Source: a virus
Strand: one strand, 5' to 3'
Virus record (IMG/VR): IMGVR_UViG_3300032224_001676
Coordinates: 62,001 to 126,000 of that record
Length of the DNA: 64,000 bases
Shown one piece after another: positions 42,252 to 50,834 of this stretch (positions within the stretch are counted from its first letter, which is position 1; the number at the start of each line of letters is the position of its first letter). A program made the translations under genes and the position numbers. The notes under the pieces are model-generated. The model did no database searches. It saw only the letters and a program-made list of their open reading frames with translations, and was not told the DNA's origin.

Positions 42252-44168
42252 TTATTCCTTTATATTAGATTCATCTAATAACGATTTCTCTTCAGGTTGA
42301 TGTGTAAATACTATTTTCTTTTCTAAACTTTCAAACAATTGTTTATTTTTTAGAAATGAAACTTGAGCATTTTCTAATGCTAAAGGTGAATTACCTTTAA
42401 AATTATACCCTACATTTTTATCTTCGCCTGTGTCGTCTCCTTTTTTCATACCTACATTTCCTAATCTATCTGTACCTAAAGCATTATCTTGAGTACCTAT
42501 ATCAGATGCTCTTTCTTTAGGGCGACCTAGTGTTAAATCTTCGCCATACCCAGCTGGTACTCCTCCGTCCATACCTGCATATCTGCCTTTACCGTATAAA
42601 TAAGCTAAATCATGAGGTGTACCATATGATTTACCTGATTCTACTGGGTCATTACCTTCGTTTTCTATTTGTTTTAATCTAAATGTGCGTTTTTGGTCTT
42701 GTGTAATCAAGTCTCTGTATTCATCATATTGATCTTCACTTAAGTGGAATATATTATCGTAAATCCAATCAGTAGGTAATAATTTAGTTTCCATCATTTG
42801 GCGAGCTAAATCTACTTTTTCTTTCATTAATGCTATTCTTTCTTGATCGTATATGATAGAAGGAGTAGTTAATGTTAGATCAAAATTAGTTAAGTTTTCG
42901 CTTTTATACCCTTGAGTATATAAGTGAACTAAAGCTATTTTATATAGTTCTGATAGTATAATACGTTGAATACGATCAATTGTACGAGCAAAACGAATAT
43001 CCTCGGCTGCTAATGTTGCTTTACCAGTTAAGTCTTTTTCGTAACCCATAAATGCTTTAGGTACTTTTAAAGCAGCAAATAATTTATCTCTTAAATAAAC
43101 TACGTCTGTAATACCATCGTATTCCATACCTTTTGTAGGTTCAATACGAGTTGTTTGGTCATTACCTCTAATAGGAATATAAAAATCTTCTAACATATTT
43201 TGCATGTTATATTTTAAGTTATATTCACCAGTTTGAGGATCCATAAGAGGTGTTCTTTTCATAGAAGAAATAGTCTTCTGCATAAAGTTTTCAACTTCAT
43301 TTGGAGGAATAGAACCAACATTCACATAAAAAATACGTTTTTCTGGGGCGCGGGCAATTCTATGAATAAGCATAGCATCTTCCATTAAAACATATTGTTT
43401 AAATAATTTACGAGCAGGCTCTAAATATGATCTACCATATGGGAGATAGTTAACATCAGTCATTAAGCGAAAATGAGCCATTTCATAATTATCAAAGTAG
43501 ATAGAATTATCATCTTTGTTATTATTATATGAACCATAAGCGTTTGGAGTACCATAATACCCACTTCCTCCCGCGTATCCATCTGGGCTATATTTAAATC
43601 TTACCGCTGCTGGTGCTGCTTTATCATATCCTTCTTCTCTCATGATATGGTAGGCGGTGTATGGTATAACATTATACACACCAAATTTTTCAGTGATTTC
43701 AAGTTTTAAGAAAAAATCACCATATTTGCACATTTGGCGAACCCAAGACCATAAATTAAATTCAATATTTAATACATCATAAAATAAGTTGTATAATATT
43801 TTTTGAATATCTTCATCACTACTTCTAATTTGAAGTACTTCACCTAAGTCATTTTTTAATGTACTTTCATCTGCTATAATATCTAAAGCTGAAGCAATAA
43901 TAGCATCGGTATCCATAGAGTCATAATCAGAATATAATTGAGGGCGAAGATACTGGTAGTTAAGGTTTAATTGAGCTCCGTAAAGTGATGTACTATTAGT
44001 TGAATATATACGATTAAATCTATCCATTAAAGAATTATTTGCGTATTCTCCACTAGTTTGGATAGAGTTAACATCCATTACTTTTAACTCGTTTCCTCCG
44101 GCGTTACGAATTATTACATCAGTTGAGAATAATCGTCTTAGTCGGGTAAAAATGTTAGTATCTGCCAT
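42252..44168 (-). CDS. gp20: Portal vertex protein, gp20-like
   Basis: The 638-aa protein has the gp20 hallmark blocks. They are YDSMDTDAIIASALDIIADE near the start, KYGDFFLKLEITEKFG, HRIARAPEKRIFYVNVGSIP, YLRDKLFAALKVPKAFMGYE, and FARTIDRIQRIILSELYKIA. T4 gp20 is 524 aa; the extra length is in Gly/Asn-rich loops (about 195-215) and the C-terminal tail (about 540-638). The portal forms the DNA entry vertex and nucleates head assembly. It lies just downstream of the terminase gene. Confidence 0.95.
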   Translation of the reverse strand: MADTNIFTRLRRLFSTDVIIRNAGGNELKVMDVNSIQTSGEYANNSLMDRFNRIYSTNSTSLYGAQLNLNYQYLRPQLYSDYDSMDTDAIIASALDIIADESTLKNDLGEVLQIRSSDEDIQKILYNLFYDVLNIEFNLWSWVRQMCKYGDFFLKLEITEKFGVYNVIPYTAYHIMREEGYDKAAPAAVRFKYSPDGYAGGSGYYGTPNAYGSYNNNKDDNSIYFDNYEMAHFRLMTDVNYLPYGRSYLEPARKLFKQYVLMEDAMLIHRIARAPEKRIFYVNVGSIPPNEVENFMQKTISSMKRTPLMDPQTGEYNLKYNMQNMLEDFYIPIRGNDQTTRIEPTKGMEYDGITDVVYLRDKLFAALKVPKAFMGYEKDLTGKATLAAEDIRFARTIDRIQRIILSELYKIALVHLYTQGYKSENLTNFDLTLTTPSIIYDQERIALMKEKVDLARQMMETKLLPTDWIYDNIFHLSEDQYDEYRDLITQDQKRTFRLKQIENEGNDPVESGKSYGTPHDLAYLYGKGRYAGMDGGVPAGYGEDLTLGRPKERASDIGTQDNALGTDRLGNVGMKKGDDTGEDKNVGYNFKGNSPLALENAQVSFLKNKQLFESLEKKIVFTHQPEEKSLLDESNIKE

Positions 44169-44179
44169 TTGTTTTTATT

Positions 44180-44187
44180 TATAAATA
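44180..44187 (-). promoter_or_regulatory. Late-type AATATTTATAA element before portal gene
   Basis: The coding strand reads TTTAATATTTATAAATAAAAAC, then ATG within 14 bases. It abuts the end of the terminase gene at 44188. Confidence 0.5.
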
Positions 44188-45768
44188 TTAAAATAACCAA
44201 TTTAAATCCTCGTGTTGTCCATTAACATTAAAATTATATGGATTATTTGGACTAGCTGTATTATACGCACCTAAAGGAGAATTCCTAGTTGAAGTGATAT
44301 TATTTAACATATTTCGCGTAAGATCTAAACTTTGTTGTCTAAATTTCAAAGATGTGTCTCTTAAATACATAGCAATACCAAAACTCATTACTAAATCGTC
44401 GTTATAACCCGACTGAGCTTCAGGTCGACCATTTTTCCATATAAACACTTTCATTTCCTCTAATAACCGTTTAGACTGTATAGTAACGCTTTTATCGCCG
44501 ATGTACTCCCTAAATTTATTAATTACTAGTGGTCTTGTTCTCATAGACATTGTAAAACCAGGAACGATGTTGTCTGGGTTTTCAAACTTATTAAAATATG
44601 TTTCAGCTGTGATATTAGTGTCAGATTTAGGAGAAAAATATAGATTTCTATATTCTCTTTCTTGTATGGCGTCTAATGTAGCCCACCCTATGTTAGCGTT
44701 TTCAACTGCTAATAATGCTTGATTATATTCTGTAGCTATAGCTACTAAAAAGTAACCAAATTCTTTAGGCGATAATTGTCCTTTATATTCTGCTACTTGA
44801 GTGTTAGTTGCTATATCTATAACATGAAATGCTGAAAAGTCTTTACTGTCTCCACGAGCGACGTCGGCTGTAACTAAATAATCTCGTGTATAATCAGCTG
44901 GTTCCCAGATCCATAAATTTTGGTCTGCTCCTCTTCTTTCTAATGGTTCTTTAATAGTAGTTTGACCAATAAATTCTAACCATTCACTATAAAATACTAT
45001 ATCTCCAGAAGTACTAAAATCACAATCACATTCTTGGGCTGCTATTCTAGGATCACCTAATAATTCATCTTGTTTTTTCCTCCATTCCTCATTTCTTTCG
45101 GGGTGAACAAACCAAGGTAATTTAATAGGTAAAAAATCATTTTCTTGAGATTCTGCTCTAACCCATGTTTGATGAAACCAATTACCCGTACCATAAGGAG
45201 TAGACAATACAATTGCTCCACCACCAGTTGCTAAGGTTTGTTGAGCTGATGCCCATATTTCACCAATTCCTTCGATAAATGCAGCCTCATCGACCAATAG
45301 CAAAGATACTGCTTCTGATCGACCTGCATCACTACTCGCAGATGTAGCTTTAATTTGTGATCCGTTATTTAAACGTAATGATAGTTTATTATTTTCGTCT
45401 GCTGGTATTTTTAACCATGAAGGGAGGTTATCAAACATGAATTTAACCTTTGTAACCATGTTACGAGCAGTTTCTTGCTTAGTAGCTATACATAATACGT
45501 TTTTATCTTTATGGAACAACATAAGCCATAAAGAATAACCAGCAGCTAATGTTGATATACCTAATTGACGTGATTTTAATACTATACTATATGGGTTATC
45601 TCTCCATAAATGTAATACTTTACTTTGGAATGGATAAAGATTAAAGTGTATTCTACCTCTTTGTGGGTGTTGAATAAAACAGTATTTGTTCATAAAGTGC
45701 GCCGGATCAGTGGCGCACTTTACAAACTCTTCACGAATTATCTCCCTAATATTTGGGGATTCACTCAT
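44188..45768 (-). CDS. gp17: Terminase large subunit, gp17-like
   Basis: The 526-aa protein has an ATPase domain with KSRQLGIST (65-73, a Walker A variant with Lys at the start of the loop rather than before Ser/Thr) and LLLVDEAAF (Walker B). A coupling motif STPYG follows. The nuclease domain has VTADVARGDSKDFSAFHVID and a late DDLVMSFGIAMYL. This is the packaging motor that translocates and cuts DNA. T4 gp17 is 610 aa. The N terminus NIREIIREEF echoes the amphipathic tag seen in core proteins. It sits upstream of gp20 as in T4-like phages. Confidence 0.95.
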   Translation of the reverse strand: MSESPNIREIIREEFVKCATDPAHFMNKYCFIQHPQRGRIHFNLYPFQSKVLHLWRDNPYSIVLKSRQLGISTLAAGYSLWLMLFHKDKNVLCIATKQETARNMVTKVKFMFDNLPSWLKIPADENNKLSLRLNNGSQIKATSASSDAGRSEAVSLLLVDEAAFIEGIGEIWASAQQTLATGGGAIVLSTPYGTGNWFHQTWVRAESQENDFLPIKLPWFVHPERNEEWRKKQDELLGDPRIAAQECDCDFSTSGDIVFYSEWLEFIGQTTIKEPLERRGADQNLWIWEPADYTRDYLVTADVARGDSKDFSAFHVIDIATNTQVAEYKGQLSPKEFGYFLVAIATEYNQALLAVENANIGWATLDAIQEREYRNLYFSPKSDTNITAETYFNKFENPDNIVPGFTMSMRTRPLVINKFREYIGDKSVTIQSKRLLEEMKVFIWKNGRPEAQSGYNDDLVMSFGIAMYLRDTSLKFRQQSLDLTRNMLNNITSTRNSPLGAYNTASPNNPYNFNVNGQHEDLNWLF

Positions 45769-45784
45769 AACTATTTTTTTAAAA

Positions 45785-46390
45785 TTATTTTTTAGCCATA
45801 TTAGAAAGATTCATAATATATGCTTTTTCCTCGTCTGTAAAATCAGTAATTCCTTTTGCGAATTTAGCTGCGATTTTTTCTCCCATTGATTTTACACCCG
45901 GATCTACAACTCTTGGACGACCTTTAGCACCTGGGTTTTCTGATTTTGCTTTAGTTTTGAATTCATAGTCACCTACAATATCTCCAGTTTCGTCGTCTGC
46001 TTGAACATACCCAGATGATGGTTCTAGTATTCCAAATTTTGTTAATGCTTTAAAAGCTTGAGCTAAACCAGCTGTGTCACCAACTCCTGTTGGGCTAGTT
46101 AAATTAGCTACTTTTTGTTTAGTCATCATTCCTTTTGAGGAACCGTCTTTTTCAGACATAGCTTTTACAATACCTCTAACAGGTCCTAAAAGTTCACCTT
46201 TTTTACCATATATTTTAGCTTTTAATATAGCATCTTCTGGAGATTCAGGATTAACAGTTGCTAGATCTGCTAATTTTTCTTTCCATCCGTCTACTAAAGC
46301 TATACCTTTAGCAGGTTTTGCCATTTCATCTATTTCCATTTCCTCAATGGTTTCTCTGATGATTTGTCTTAATAAGTTAAGTTGTTTCAT
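45785..46390 (-). CDS. Protein upstream of terminase; possible small terminase or packaged protein
   Basis: I place the start at the ATG 46388-46390 (201 aa) because a late-type element lies just upstream; a longer reading to 46429 would cover it. It begins LLRQIIRETIEEMEIDEMAK, the recurrent amphipathic helix. A GDTAGLAQAFKALTKFGILE segment could be a winged-helix or helix-turn-helix. A basic GAKGRPRV stretch follows. Position directly before gp17 is where T4 encodes the small terminase gp16 (164 aa), so that is one candidate. The tag-like N terminus equally fits a head-packaged DNA-binding protein. Confidence 0.45.
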   Translation of the reverse strand: MKQLNLLRQIIRETIEEMEIDEMAKPAKGIALVDGWKEKLADLATVNPESPEDAILKAKIYGKKGELLGPVRGIVKAMSEKDGSSKGMMTKQKVANLTSPTGVGDTAGLAQAFKALTKFGILEPSSGYVQADDETGDIVGDYEFKTKAKSENPGAKGRPRVVDPGVKSMGEKIAAKFAKGITDFTDEEKAYIMNLSNMAKK

Positions 46391-46415
46391 TGTTCTTAAG
46401 GGTTTAAATTTTGAT

Positions 46416-46423
46416 GATAAATA
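46416..46423 (-). promoter_or_regulatory. Late-type ATATTTATC element before the terminase unit
   Basis: The coding strand reads ACATATTTATCATCAAAATT, about 26 nt upstream of the ATG at 46390. It would start the terminase-portal transcript. Confidence 0.4.
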
Positions 46424-46425
46424 TG

Positions 46426-46956
46426 TCAAAATCCTAAATAAGATTTAATTTGTCTAATTCTTTCTTCAGTAGTACCAGCAATAATACCAAAGTTTTGAAT
46501 ATGAATTAGATTTTCATTAATAACACCTTTAATAGTCATATCAATTAACTTACGATAATAGGCATCTGTTTCTCTTACACCATTATCTTCAATATCAACT
46601 CCAATAGGTGACACATAAAATATATAATCATATTCTTCAATTAATGGAGCAGCATAAGTAGTAAATGCTACTTTATCTTTATCACGAATTGAATGAGCAC
46701 ATTTAGCAAATGACATTACATCAATAATTGTTCTATCAGTAATAACATTTTCACGCATTAATTCAGAACAACGTTCAGCTAAAAATATTGTTTGTCCTTT
46801 TAATGTGCTATCAGTATTTAATGGGATACCTAAATCACGTAAGTATTTACTACGTTCAGTAGCAAAATAATAATCTTTAAATTCAGGTAATTCTTTTAAT
46901 GCATTTACTAATGTAGATTTACCTACACTCATTGTTCCACAAAATCCTATTTTCAT
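46426..46956 (-). CDS. P-loop NTPase, NadR/AAA_28-like kinase family
   Basis: I place the start at the ATG 46954-46956 (176 aa); an extended reading to 47001 would run through a terminator and a promoter box. The protein begins MKIGFCGTMSVGKSTLVNAL (Walker A GTMSVGKS). It has an ERSKYLRDLG segment, DRTIIDVMSFAKC and IFYVSPIGVDIEDNGVR, typical of the AAA_28/NadR kinase-like family. The substrate is unknown; nucleotide or nicotinamide riboside phosphorylation are possibilities. The promoter box TATCTTTA and the terminator of the upstream gene precede it. Confidence 0.72.
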   Translation of the reverse strand: MKIGFCGTMSVGKSTLVNALKELPEFKDYYFATERSKYLRDLGIPLNTDSTLKGQTIFLAERCSELMRENVITDRTIIDVMSFAKCAHSIRDKDKVAFTTYAAPLIEEYDYIFYVSPIGVDIEDNGVRETDAYYRKLIDMTIKGVINENLIHIQNFGIIAGTTEERIRQIKSYLGF

Positions 46957-46970
46957 AACGATTGTTTTTA

Positions 46971-46978
46971 TAAAGATA
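46971..46978 (-). promoter_or_regulatory. Host-type TATCTTTA box before the kinase-like gene
   Basis: The coding strand reads TTATCTTTATAAAAACAATCG, about 15 nt before the ATG at 46956. It lies immediately after the terminator of the upstream gene, a clean unit boundary. Confidence 0.45.
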
Positions 46979-47000
46979 ATAAAAAATGGCCCGAAGGCCA
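46979..47000 (-). terminator. GGCC-UUCG-GGCC terminator, copy 1
   Basis: Coding-strand TGGCC, loop TTCG, GGCCA, then TTTTTT. It follows the 135-aa gene. The same hairpin occurs at 52052 and 54425. Confidence 0.9.
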
Positions 47001-47026
47001 AATTTATTTAATATGTTTTTTTGAGA

Positions 47027-47434
47027 TTATGATCCTAACCAATCTGAAACAGCATCTACTACTTCATCAAAAGTTAAATGTTCTCCAAAATCAAGACTAG
47101 GATCGTTTGAGTCAATTACCCATGAATTAAAATTCTCATCATCTGTATCCTGGTATACATCATCTGCTCCAATTGCTATTTCTTGTTTTCCTTTTTTGTA
47201 GACCAACATATCCATATCTCCATCTTCTGCTGATACTCTTGGTAGCCAAGAGATTGCGCGGTATGGTTTTATTTGGCCGTGAACTCCGGTGCCTTGAAAT
47301 ATATAATCCATTAAATCATTGATGGCTTCATATGCTGGTGGAGTGTAGTCATCGTTTTCTTTTAGTTTGTTTTTCATTTGGCTTTCAGTAATCAAACCAG
47401 CCAATTTTTGCATTTTTAAGAATTCTTTATTCAT
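47027..47434 (-). CDS. Probable capsid-packaged protein with MQKLAG targeting peptide
   Basis: The 135-aa protein begins MNKEFLKMQKLAGLITESQ. The MQKLAG peptide and following I-T-E match a motif in three other proteins and look like a capsid-targeting sequence cut by the gp21 protease after E17. The rest is acidic (DDVYQDTDDENF; HLTFDEVVDAVSDWLG) and of unknown fold. It ends with the GGCC-UUCG terminator. No clear late-type element, but an imperfect AATATTTATTG occurs 25 nt upstream of the ATG. Confidence 0.55.
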   Translation of the reverse strand: MNKEFLKMQKLAGLITESQMKNKLKENDDYTPPAYEAINDLMDYIFQGTGVHGQIKPYRAISWLPRVSAEDGDMDMLVYKKGKQEIAIGADDVYQDTDDENFNSWVIDSNDPSLDFGEHLTFDEVVDAVSDWLGS

Positions 47435-47478
47435 TATCTTGTTTTTTTAGTATGTTTACAATAAATATTCAAAGAAAA

Positions 47479-47715
47479 TTAAAATCGCTGTTTTGCGACG
47501 CCTGATTTGTACCATGGTAAACCGACTCCGTCTTTTCTAGCTTTTTTATGGCTATCTTTAGTGTGTTGAGTACCATTGATATAATACTCTTCTTTACCCT
47601 CAGGTGTGATTAATGCTGGGCCTTCCCAGTTGTGTAATTTACCATCTTTAATATAACGAACTGTGCCGTCAGGTGATGTAAACTTTTTTGTTTGTAATGT
47701 TGGATCAATACTCAT
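47479..47715 (-). CDS. Small protein with a GPA-type (MORN-like) beta-hairpin repeat
   Basis: The 78-aa product contains GTVRYIKDGKLHNWEGPALI and EEYYINGTQHTKDSHKKARK. The pattern DGxxxyxxxGklHxxxGPAxxxxxGxxxyyinG is a short repeat widespread in phages and giant viruses, related to MORN-type hairpins. Function is unknown. It is flanked by gaps and a TATCTTTA box upstream, so it may be an early or middle gene. Confidence 0.6.
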   Translation of the reverse strand: MSIDPTLQTKKFTSPDGTVRYIKDGKLHNWEGPALITPEGKEEYYINGTQHTKDSHKKARKDGVGLPWYKSGVAKQRF

Positions 47716-47737
47716 AACTTTTATTTTTTATTTACTA

Positions 47738-47745
47738 TAAAGATA
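47738..47745 (-). promoter_or_regulatory. Host-type TATCTTTA box before the small repeat gene
   Basis: The coding strand reads GTTATCTTTATAGTAAATAAA, about 25 nt before the ATG at 47715. It shares GTTATCTTTATA with the box at 50816. Confidence 0.45.
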
Positions 47746-47774
47746 ACGTCTATAGATAAAAAGCCAAACATAGG

Positions 47775-48014
47775 TTATATATTTTCCAAATATTCTAAAA
47801 AGTCTTTAAATACTTGTTTATGTTCTGTTGTTGAGTTATTAATAACTTCTGTTAGTAAGATTTTAGGATCTGTATTAGATTCTGTTAGTAGTGTTTTGAA
47901 ATTACCTAAAACATATTCTGCTAGTATTATATCTTCAATTTCATCTCCATAATCATTTAGATCATTGAGATAAAGTTTAATGCATTCGTTTATGTTATTT
48001 TTTAAAGATTTCAT
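47775..48014 (-). CDS. Small helical protein of unknown function
   Basis: This 79-aa protein is helical and acidic (INECIKLYLNDLNDYGDEIE; FKDFLEYLENI). Its start lies inside the last codons of the DUF6884-like gene (20-base overlap), so the two are co-translated. No domain recognised. Confidence 0.5.
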   Translation of the reverse strand: MKSLKNNINECIKLYLNDLNDYGDEIEDIILAEYVLGNFKTLLTESNTDPKILLTEVINNSTTEHKQVFKDFLEYLENI

Positions 48015-48477
48015 TTAAAATATTTTTAATTTTTAATACTACTTCTTTTACATTTTGGATTTGAGAATTTAACCAACTTAAACGTTGACCAAAACGTTTA
48101 CCTTCCATCGGTTTAGATACATGATCAGAAGGAATATATTTTAATAATGGTTTAAGATATTCGTTACCTGTTAAAAATATAAAATTATCATTTTTAAGAT
48201 CAATCCCAGATGATTTCATCTGTTTTGCTACTTCTTCACCCCAAGCTTCTTTTTCATCTGCTGGCATTTCTTTCAATGTTTTATCATATGGTGCTAACTT
48301 TTTATTTAGGGGTACTAAATGATGTTTAGCAGATAATATATACATTTTGTCTGGTTTGAGAGACTTACCGTATTCTAATGTTTTTTTAAACATTGGGGAG
48401 GCTGAGTATAGTTCTTGTGCTGGAGCAGCGTGGTCTAATTTGGATTTAGAACAACTTAAAAGTACTATATTAGCCAT
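47995..48477 (-). CDS. DUF6884-like protein
   Basis: The 160-aa protein begins IVLLSCSKSKLDHAAPAQEL, then YSASPMFKKTLEYG and MYILSAKHHLVPLNKKLAPY. This is the signature of the DUF6884 family (the lisCskxK...A..lY.S.lf..a...a....ilSAkhGlv pattern), distantly related to YaaA/DUF328 proteins. The biochemical function is not established to my knowledge. The gene carries a late-type element upstream. Confidence 0.65.
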   Translation of the reverse strand: MANIVLLSCSKSKLDHAAPAQELYSASPMFKKTLEYGKSLKPDKMYILSAKHHLVPLNKKLAPYDKTLKEMPADEKEAWGEEVAKQMKSSGIDLKNDNFIFLTGNEYLKPLLKYIPSDHVSKPMEGKRFGQRLSWLNSQIQNVKEVVLKIKNILNEIFKK

Positions 48478-48492
48478 TGAGTATTATTTACA

Positions 48493-48500
48493 TATAAATA
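48493..48500 (-). promoter_or_regulatory. Late-type AATATTTATA element before DUF6884-like gene
   Basis: The coding strand reads TTAATATTTATATGTAAATAATACTCA, then ATG. It abuts the stop of the 367-aa gene at 48501. Confidence 0.4.
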
Positions 48501-49604
48501 TTAATGAAGAATTATTTCTTTAATAAGATTTGATTTTGAGATTATATTGATATGATATACTAAACAAGGCATTAAATTAGGTAATAGTTCAGGACATTTC
48601 TCTCCAAAAAATGATAACAAATGATCAAATGTAGGTGTACCATATCGTGTAGATGTACGAATATTTAATGAAGATTTATCTAGTATTTTTTGAACTATTT
48701 TATAATTCTTATTCATAGTTGATTTCCGTAGTTCAGGAAATATGTTGTATAAAGCCACAATATATGGTTTAGAGGCGTCAAACTCACAATTAGCGATAAT
48801 TTCCTTAGCCATCTCATAGTTACTAGTATCAGTACTATTAAGCATATTATATAAGTTTTGAAATACTCCAGAATCAATAATTAATCCTTTATTAATTTCA
48901 TTATTTACTGATGAATCTAATACTACTTTGGTTTTGTAAGAGGATATATTGTTAGCAAAATCTAATAAAAAATCACAAGCATCAGTTAATGGTTTAGACC
49001 CATGTTCTTTTTCTAATACTTGTCCTCTTATAACCTCTCCTAACATTTTTAACTCAGTAAATGCTGGGTTGGTATTTATCATTTCTTGGAACTCGTTTTC
49101 TCTTATTATGAAATGAGTACATTTAGGAGATTCAATAGTATAATCTAATGCATCAAGTGGCCTTTGGTTGAATGCGATATGCTGTTTAATTTTATTATTA
49201 TCTAATAATGCCTCTGTTGGGATGACTACAAGTTCTTCCATCCCATCTTTTACATATTGATTTAATCTCCAATCCCATCTTGTTTTTTCAAAAAATTGGT
49301 TGATAAATATTTCGTCAATGATAACAGTGTCTATTTTTTCCCATTTTCTAGCTGTTTTAATATCTAATTTATTATCAGTTATGTAACTTTTTAGTTTATA
49401 TGGGGGTAATGTAGATAATGATGAACGATACACTATCGAGTTGTCAGTTAGTTTATTATCTTTAGCATTTTGAATTATACCATATATTTCTTTTTTAATA
49501 TTTTCAGGTATAATATGAGTATATTGTTTCCAAGATAAAAGAGTTCGTTTTCCACTATGGGTAGTAGCATTAGATATTTGTAAATCTTTATATACTTTAT
49601 TCAT
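48501..49604 (-). CDS. Unknown third member of the AAA+/VWA module
   Basis: The 367-aa protein begins with DLQISNATTHSGKRTLLSWK and contains RKWEKIDTVIIDEIFINQFF, a Lys/Asn/Ile-rich middle and a helical C terminus. I do not recognise a domain; the IDTVIIDE string is not a supported Walker B because no P-loop precedes it. It starts 4 bases after the AAA+ gene stop, so it is cotranscribed with the AAA+ and VWA genes and may be the substrate, adaptor or effector of that pair. Confidence 0.55.
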   Translation of the reverse strand: MNKVYKDLQISNATTHSGKRTLLSWKQYTHIIPENIKKEIYGIIQNAKDNKLTDNSIVYRSSLSTLPPYKLKSYITDNKLDIKTARKWEKIDTVIIDEIFINQFFEKTRWDWRLNQYVKDGMEELVVIPTEALLDNNKIKQHIAFNQRPLDALDYTIESPKCTHFIIRENEFQEMINTNPAFTELKMLGEVIRGQVLEKEHGSKPLTDACDFLLDFANNISSYKTKVVLDSSVNNEINKGLIIDSGVFQNLYNMLNSTDTSNYEMAKEIIANCEFDASKPYIVALYNIFPELRKSTMNKNYKIVQKILDKSSLNIRTSTRYGTPTFDHLLSFFGEKCPELLPNLMPCLVYHINIISKSNLIKEIILH

Positions 49605-49608
49605 AATA

Positions 49609-50802
49609 TTATTTCATTAAAAATGTAACTAAAGTTTTATTTAACATTAATGACTTAAATGATGATGTATCACCATTATAGATTGATTTAACTACTTTAT
49701 ATTTTAAATCAGTTGCTAATAGTTCTTCATTCATTAAAAACGCTAAACGATCAATATATGACTTTTCAATTTTATTATTTTTAGAATAAAATAAGCTAAA
49801 GTTAATTAAACGTGTTGATATAATTGAAGCTAAATCTGCTCTATATTTATCATCTTTACCAATAATACCTTTTAAAGTATTTAAAACATATTCATTACTT
49901 TCGTGAGTCATAATTGTTTCTGGTGAGATGATCTTATCTAGTTTATTGTTAATAAACATTGTAAACATAGTTGTGAACTCAGACCCAACACTACCCTCAC
50001 CAATCATTTGAATCAATCCTAATTCATTATCAAATGAATTTAACGACGAAATTGAATTAAAAAATGTTGTGATACTTCTTGAGTTGGTATTAGTTGATAC
50101 TAATTCTGGGTGTTTTAGTAAGAAATTAATACATCTATTATCTACTGTAGCGTTTTCAGCCCACTCACTCCAACAGTTAATATCAAATTTTAAATTAACT
50201 GAGATAAATCGTGTTTTTTGTGCGCTATCGATACTATTAACCAAATAGTCTCCATTATCAGGATTACTTGTTAAAATAATATGCCAATCTTTAGGCAATG
50301 TCCAACTAATATACTGCTGTCTATCAATTAATTCCATAACAGCTTGAATAAATCTTACATCAGCGCGATTCCAATCATCTAATAATAGAATACCGCCATT
50401 TGTTTTACCACTAATCCATTCAGGTGGGCAATAACTCATACGATTTAAACCTGTAAATTTGTATCCTTGTTTGGTGTATTCTTCTACAGCGTGTTCATCA
50501 ATCCATAAACAATCATTGTCAGTTTTGCATACTTCAAACTGGCGAATTGGAAAACCTACTAAGTCACCTAACTCTTCAATTTGAGCTAAATTTAACTTAA
50601 CAAAATTTAAATCTGTTTCTTTTGCTAATTGTAAAATTGTTGATGTTTTACCAATACCAGAGTCACCAACTACCTCAACTGCTACAGGTGGCTTACCATT
50701 TTCTTGTAGGAAGCGATTGTTGTTAATAATGTGTTTTAGGAATTGTTTTGCCTCTTTAATGTTTAGAGACACTTCAGCGTGTTTTGTTTTTTGTTTTGCC
50801 AT
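49609..50802 (-). CDS. MoxR-type AAA+ ATPase
   Basis: The 397-aa protein has Walker A GDSGIGKT (46-53), Walker B ILLLDDWNRAD, and an ILTSNPDNGDY sensor. These are MoxR/dynein-related AAA+ motifs. It is encoded directly after a VWA protein with a HELLH motif; MoxR-VWA partners act as chaperone-like machines in bacteria (e.g. RavA-ViaA). In this phage the target is unknown. A TATCTTTA box lies before it, so it may also be expressed from its own start. The C-terminal part is helical, ending LNKTLVTFLMK. Confidence 0.82.
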   Translation of the reverse strand: MAKQKTKHAEVSLNIKEAKQFLKHIINNNRFLQENGKPPVAVEVVGDSGIGKTSTILQLAKETDLNFVKLNLAQIEELGDLVGFPIRQFEVCKTDNDCLWIDEHAVEEYTKQGYKFTGLNRMSYCPPEWISGKTNGGILLLDDWNRADVRFIQAVMELIDRQQYISWTLPKDWHIILTSNPDNGDYLVNSIDSAQKTRFISVNLKFDINCWSEWAENATVDNRCINFLLKHPELVSTNTNSRSITTFFNSISSLNSFDNELGLIQMIGEGSVGSEFTTMFTMFINNKLDKIISPETIMTHESNEYVLNTLKGIIGKDDKYRADLASIISTRLINFSLFYSKNNKIEKSYIDRLAFLMNEELLATDLKYKVVKSIYNGDTSSFKSLMLNKTLVTFLMK

Positions 50803-50815
50803 AACCTTTTTTTTA

Positions 50816-50823
50816 TAAAGATA
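50816..50823 (-). promoter_or_regulatory. Host-type TATCTTTA box before AAA+ gene
   Basis: The coding strand reads GTTATCTTTATAAAAAAAAGG, about 13 nt before the ATG at 50802. It resembles the boxes at 46971 and 47738. Confidence 0.45.
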
Positions 50824-50834
50824 ACATTGTTTTT

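Noticed and set aside
46957-47001. Fifteen extra N-terminal residues on the kinase-like protein
   Set aside because: They would be translated through the terminator hairpin and promoter box; the internal ATG gives the normal Walker A start.
48501-49604. Walker B-like IDTVIIDE in the 367-aa protein as evidence of an ATPase
   Set aside because: No P-loop precedes it, so the string is not informative by itself.
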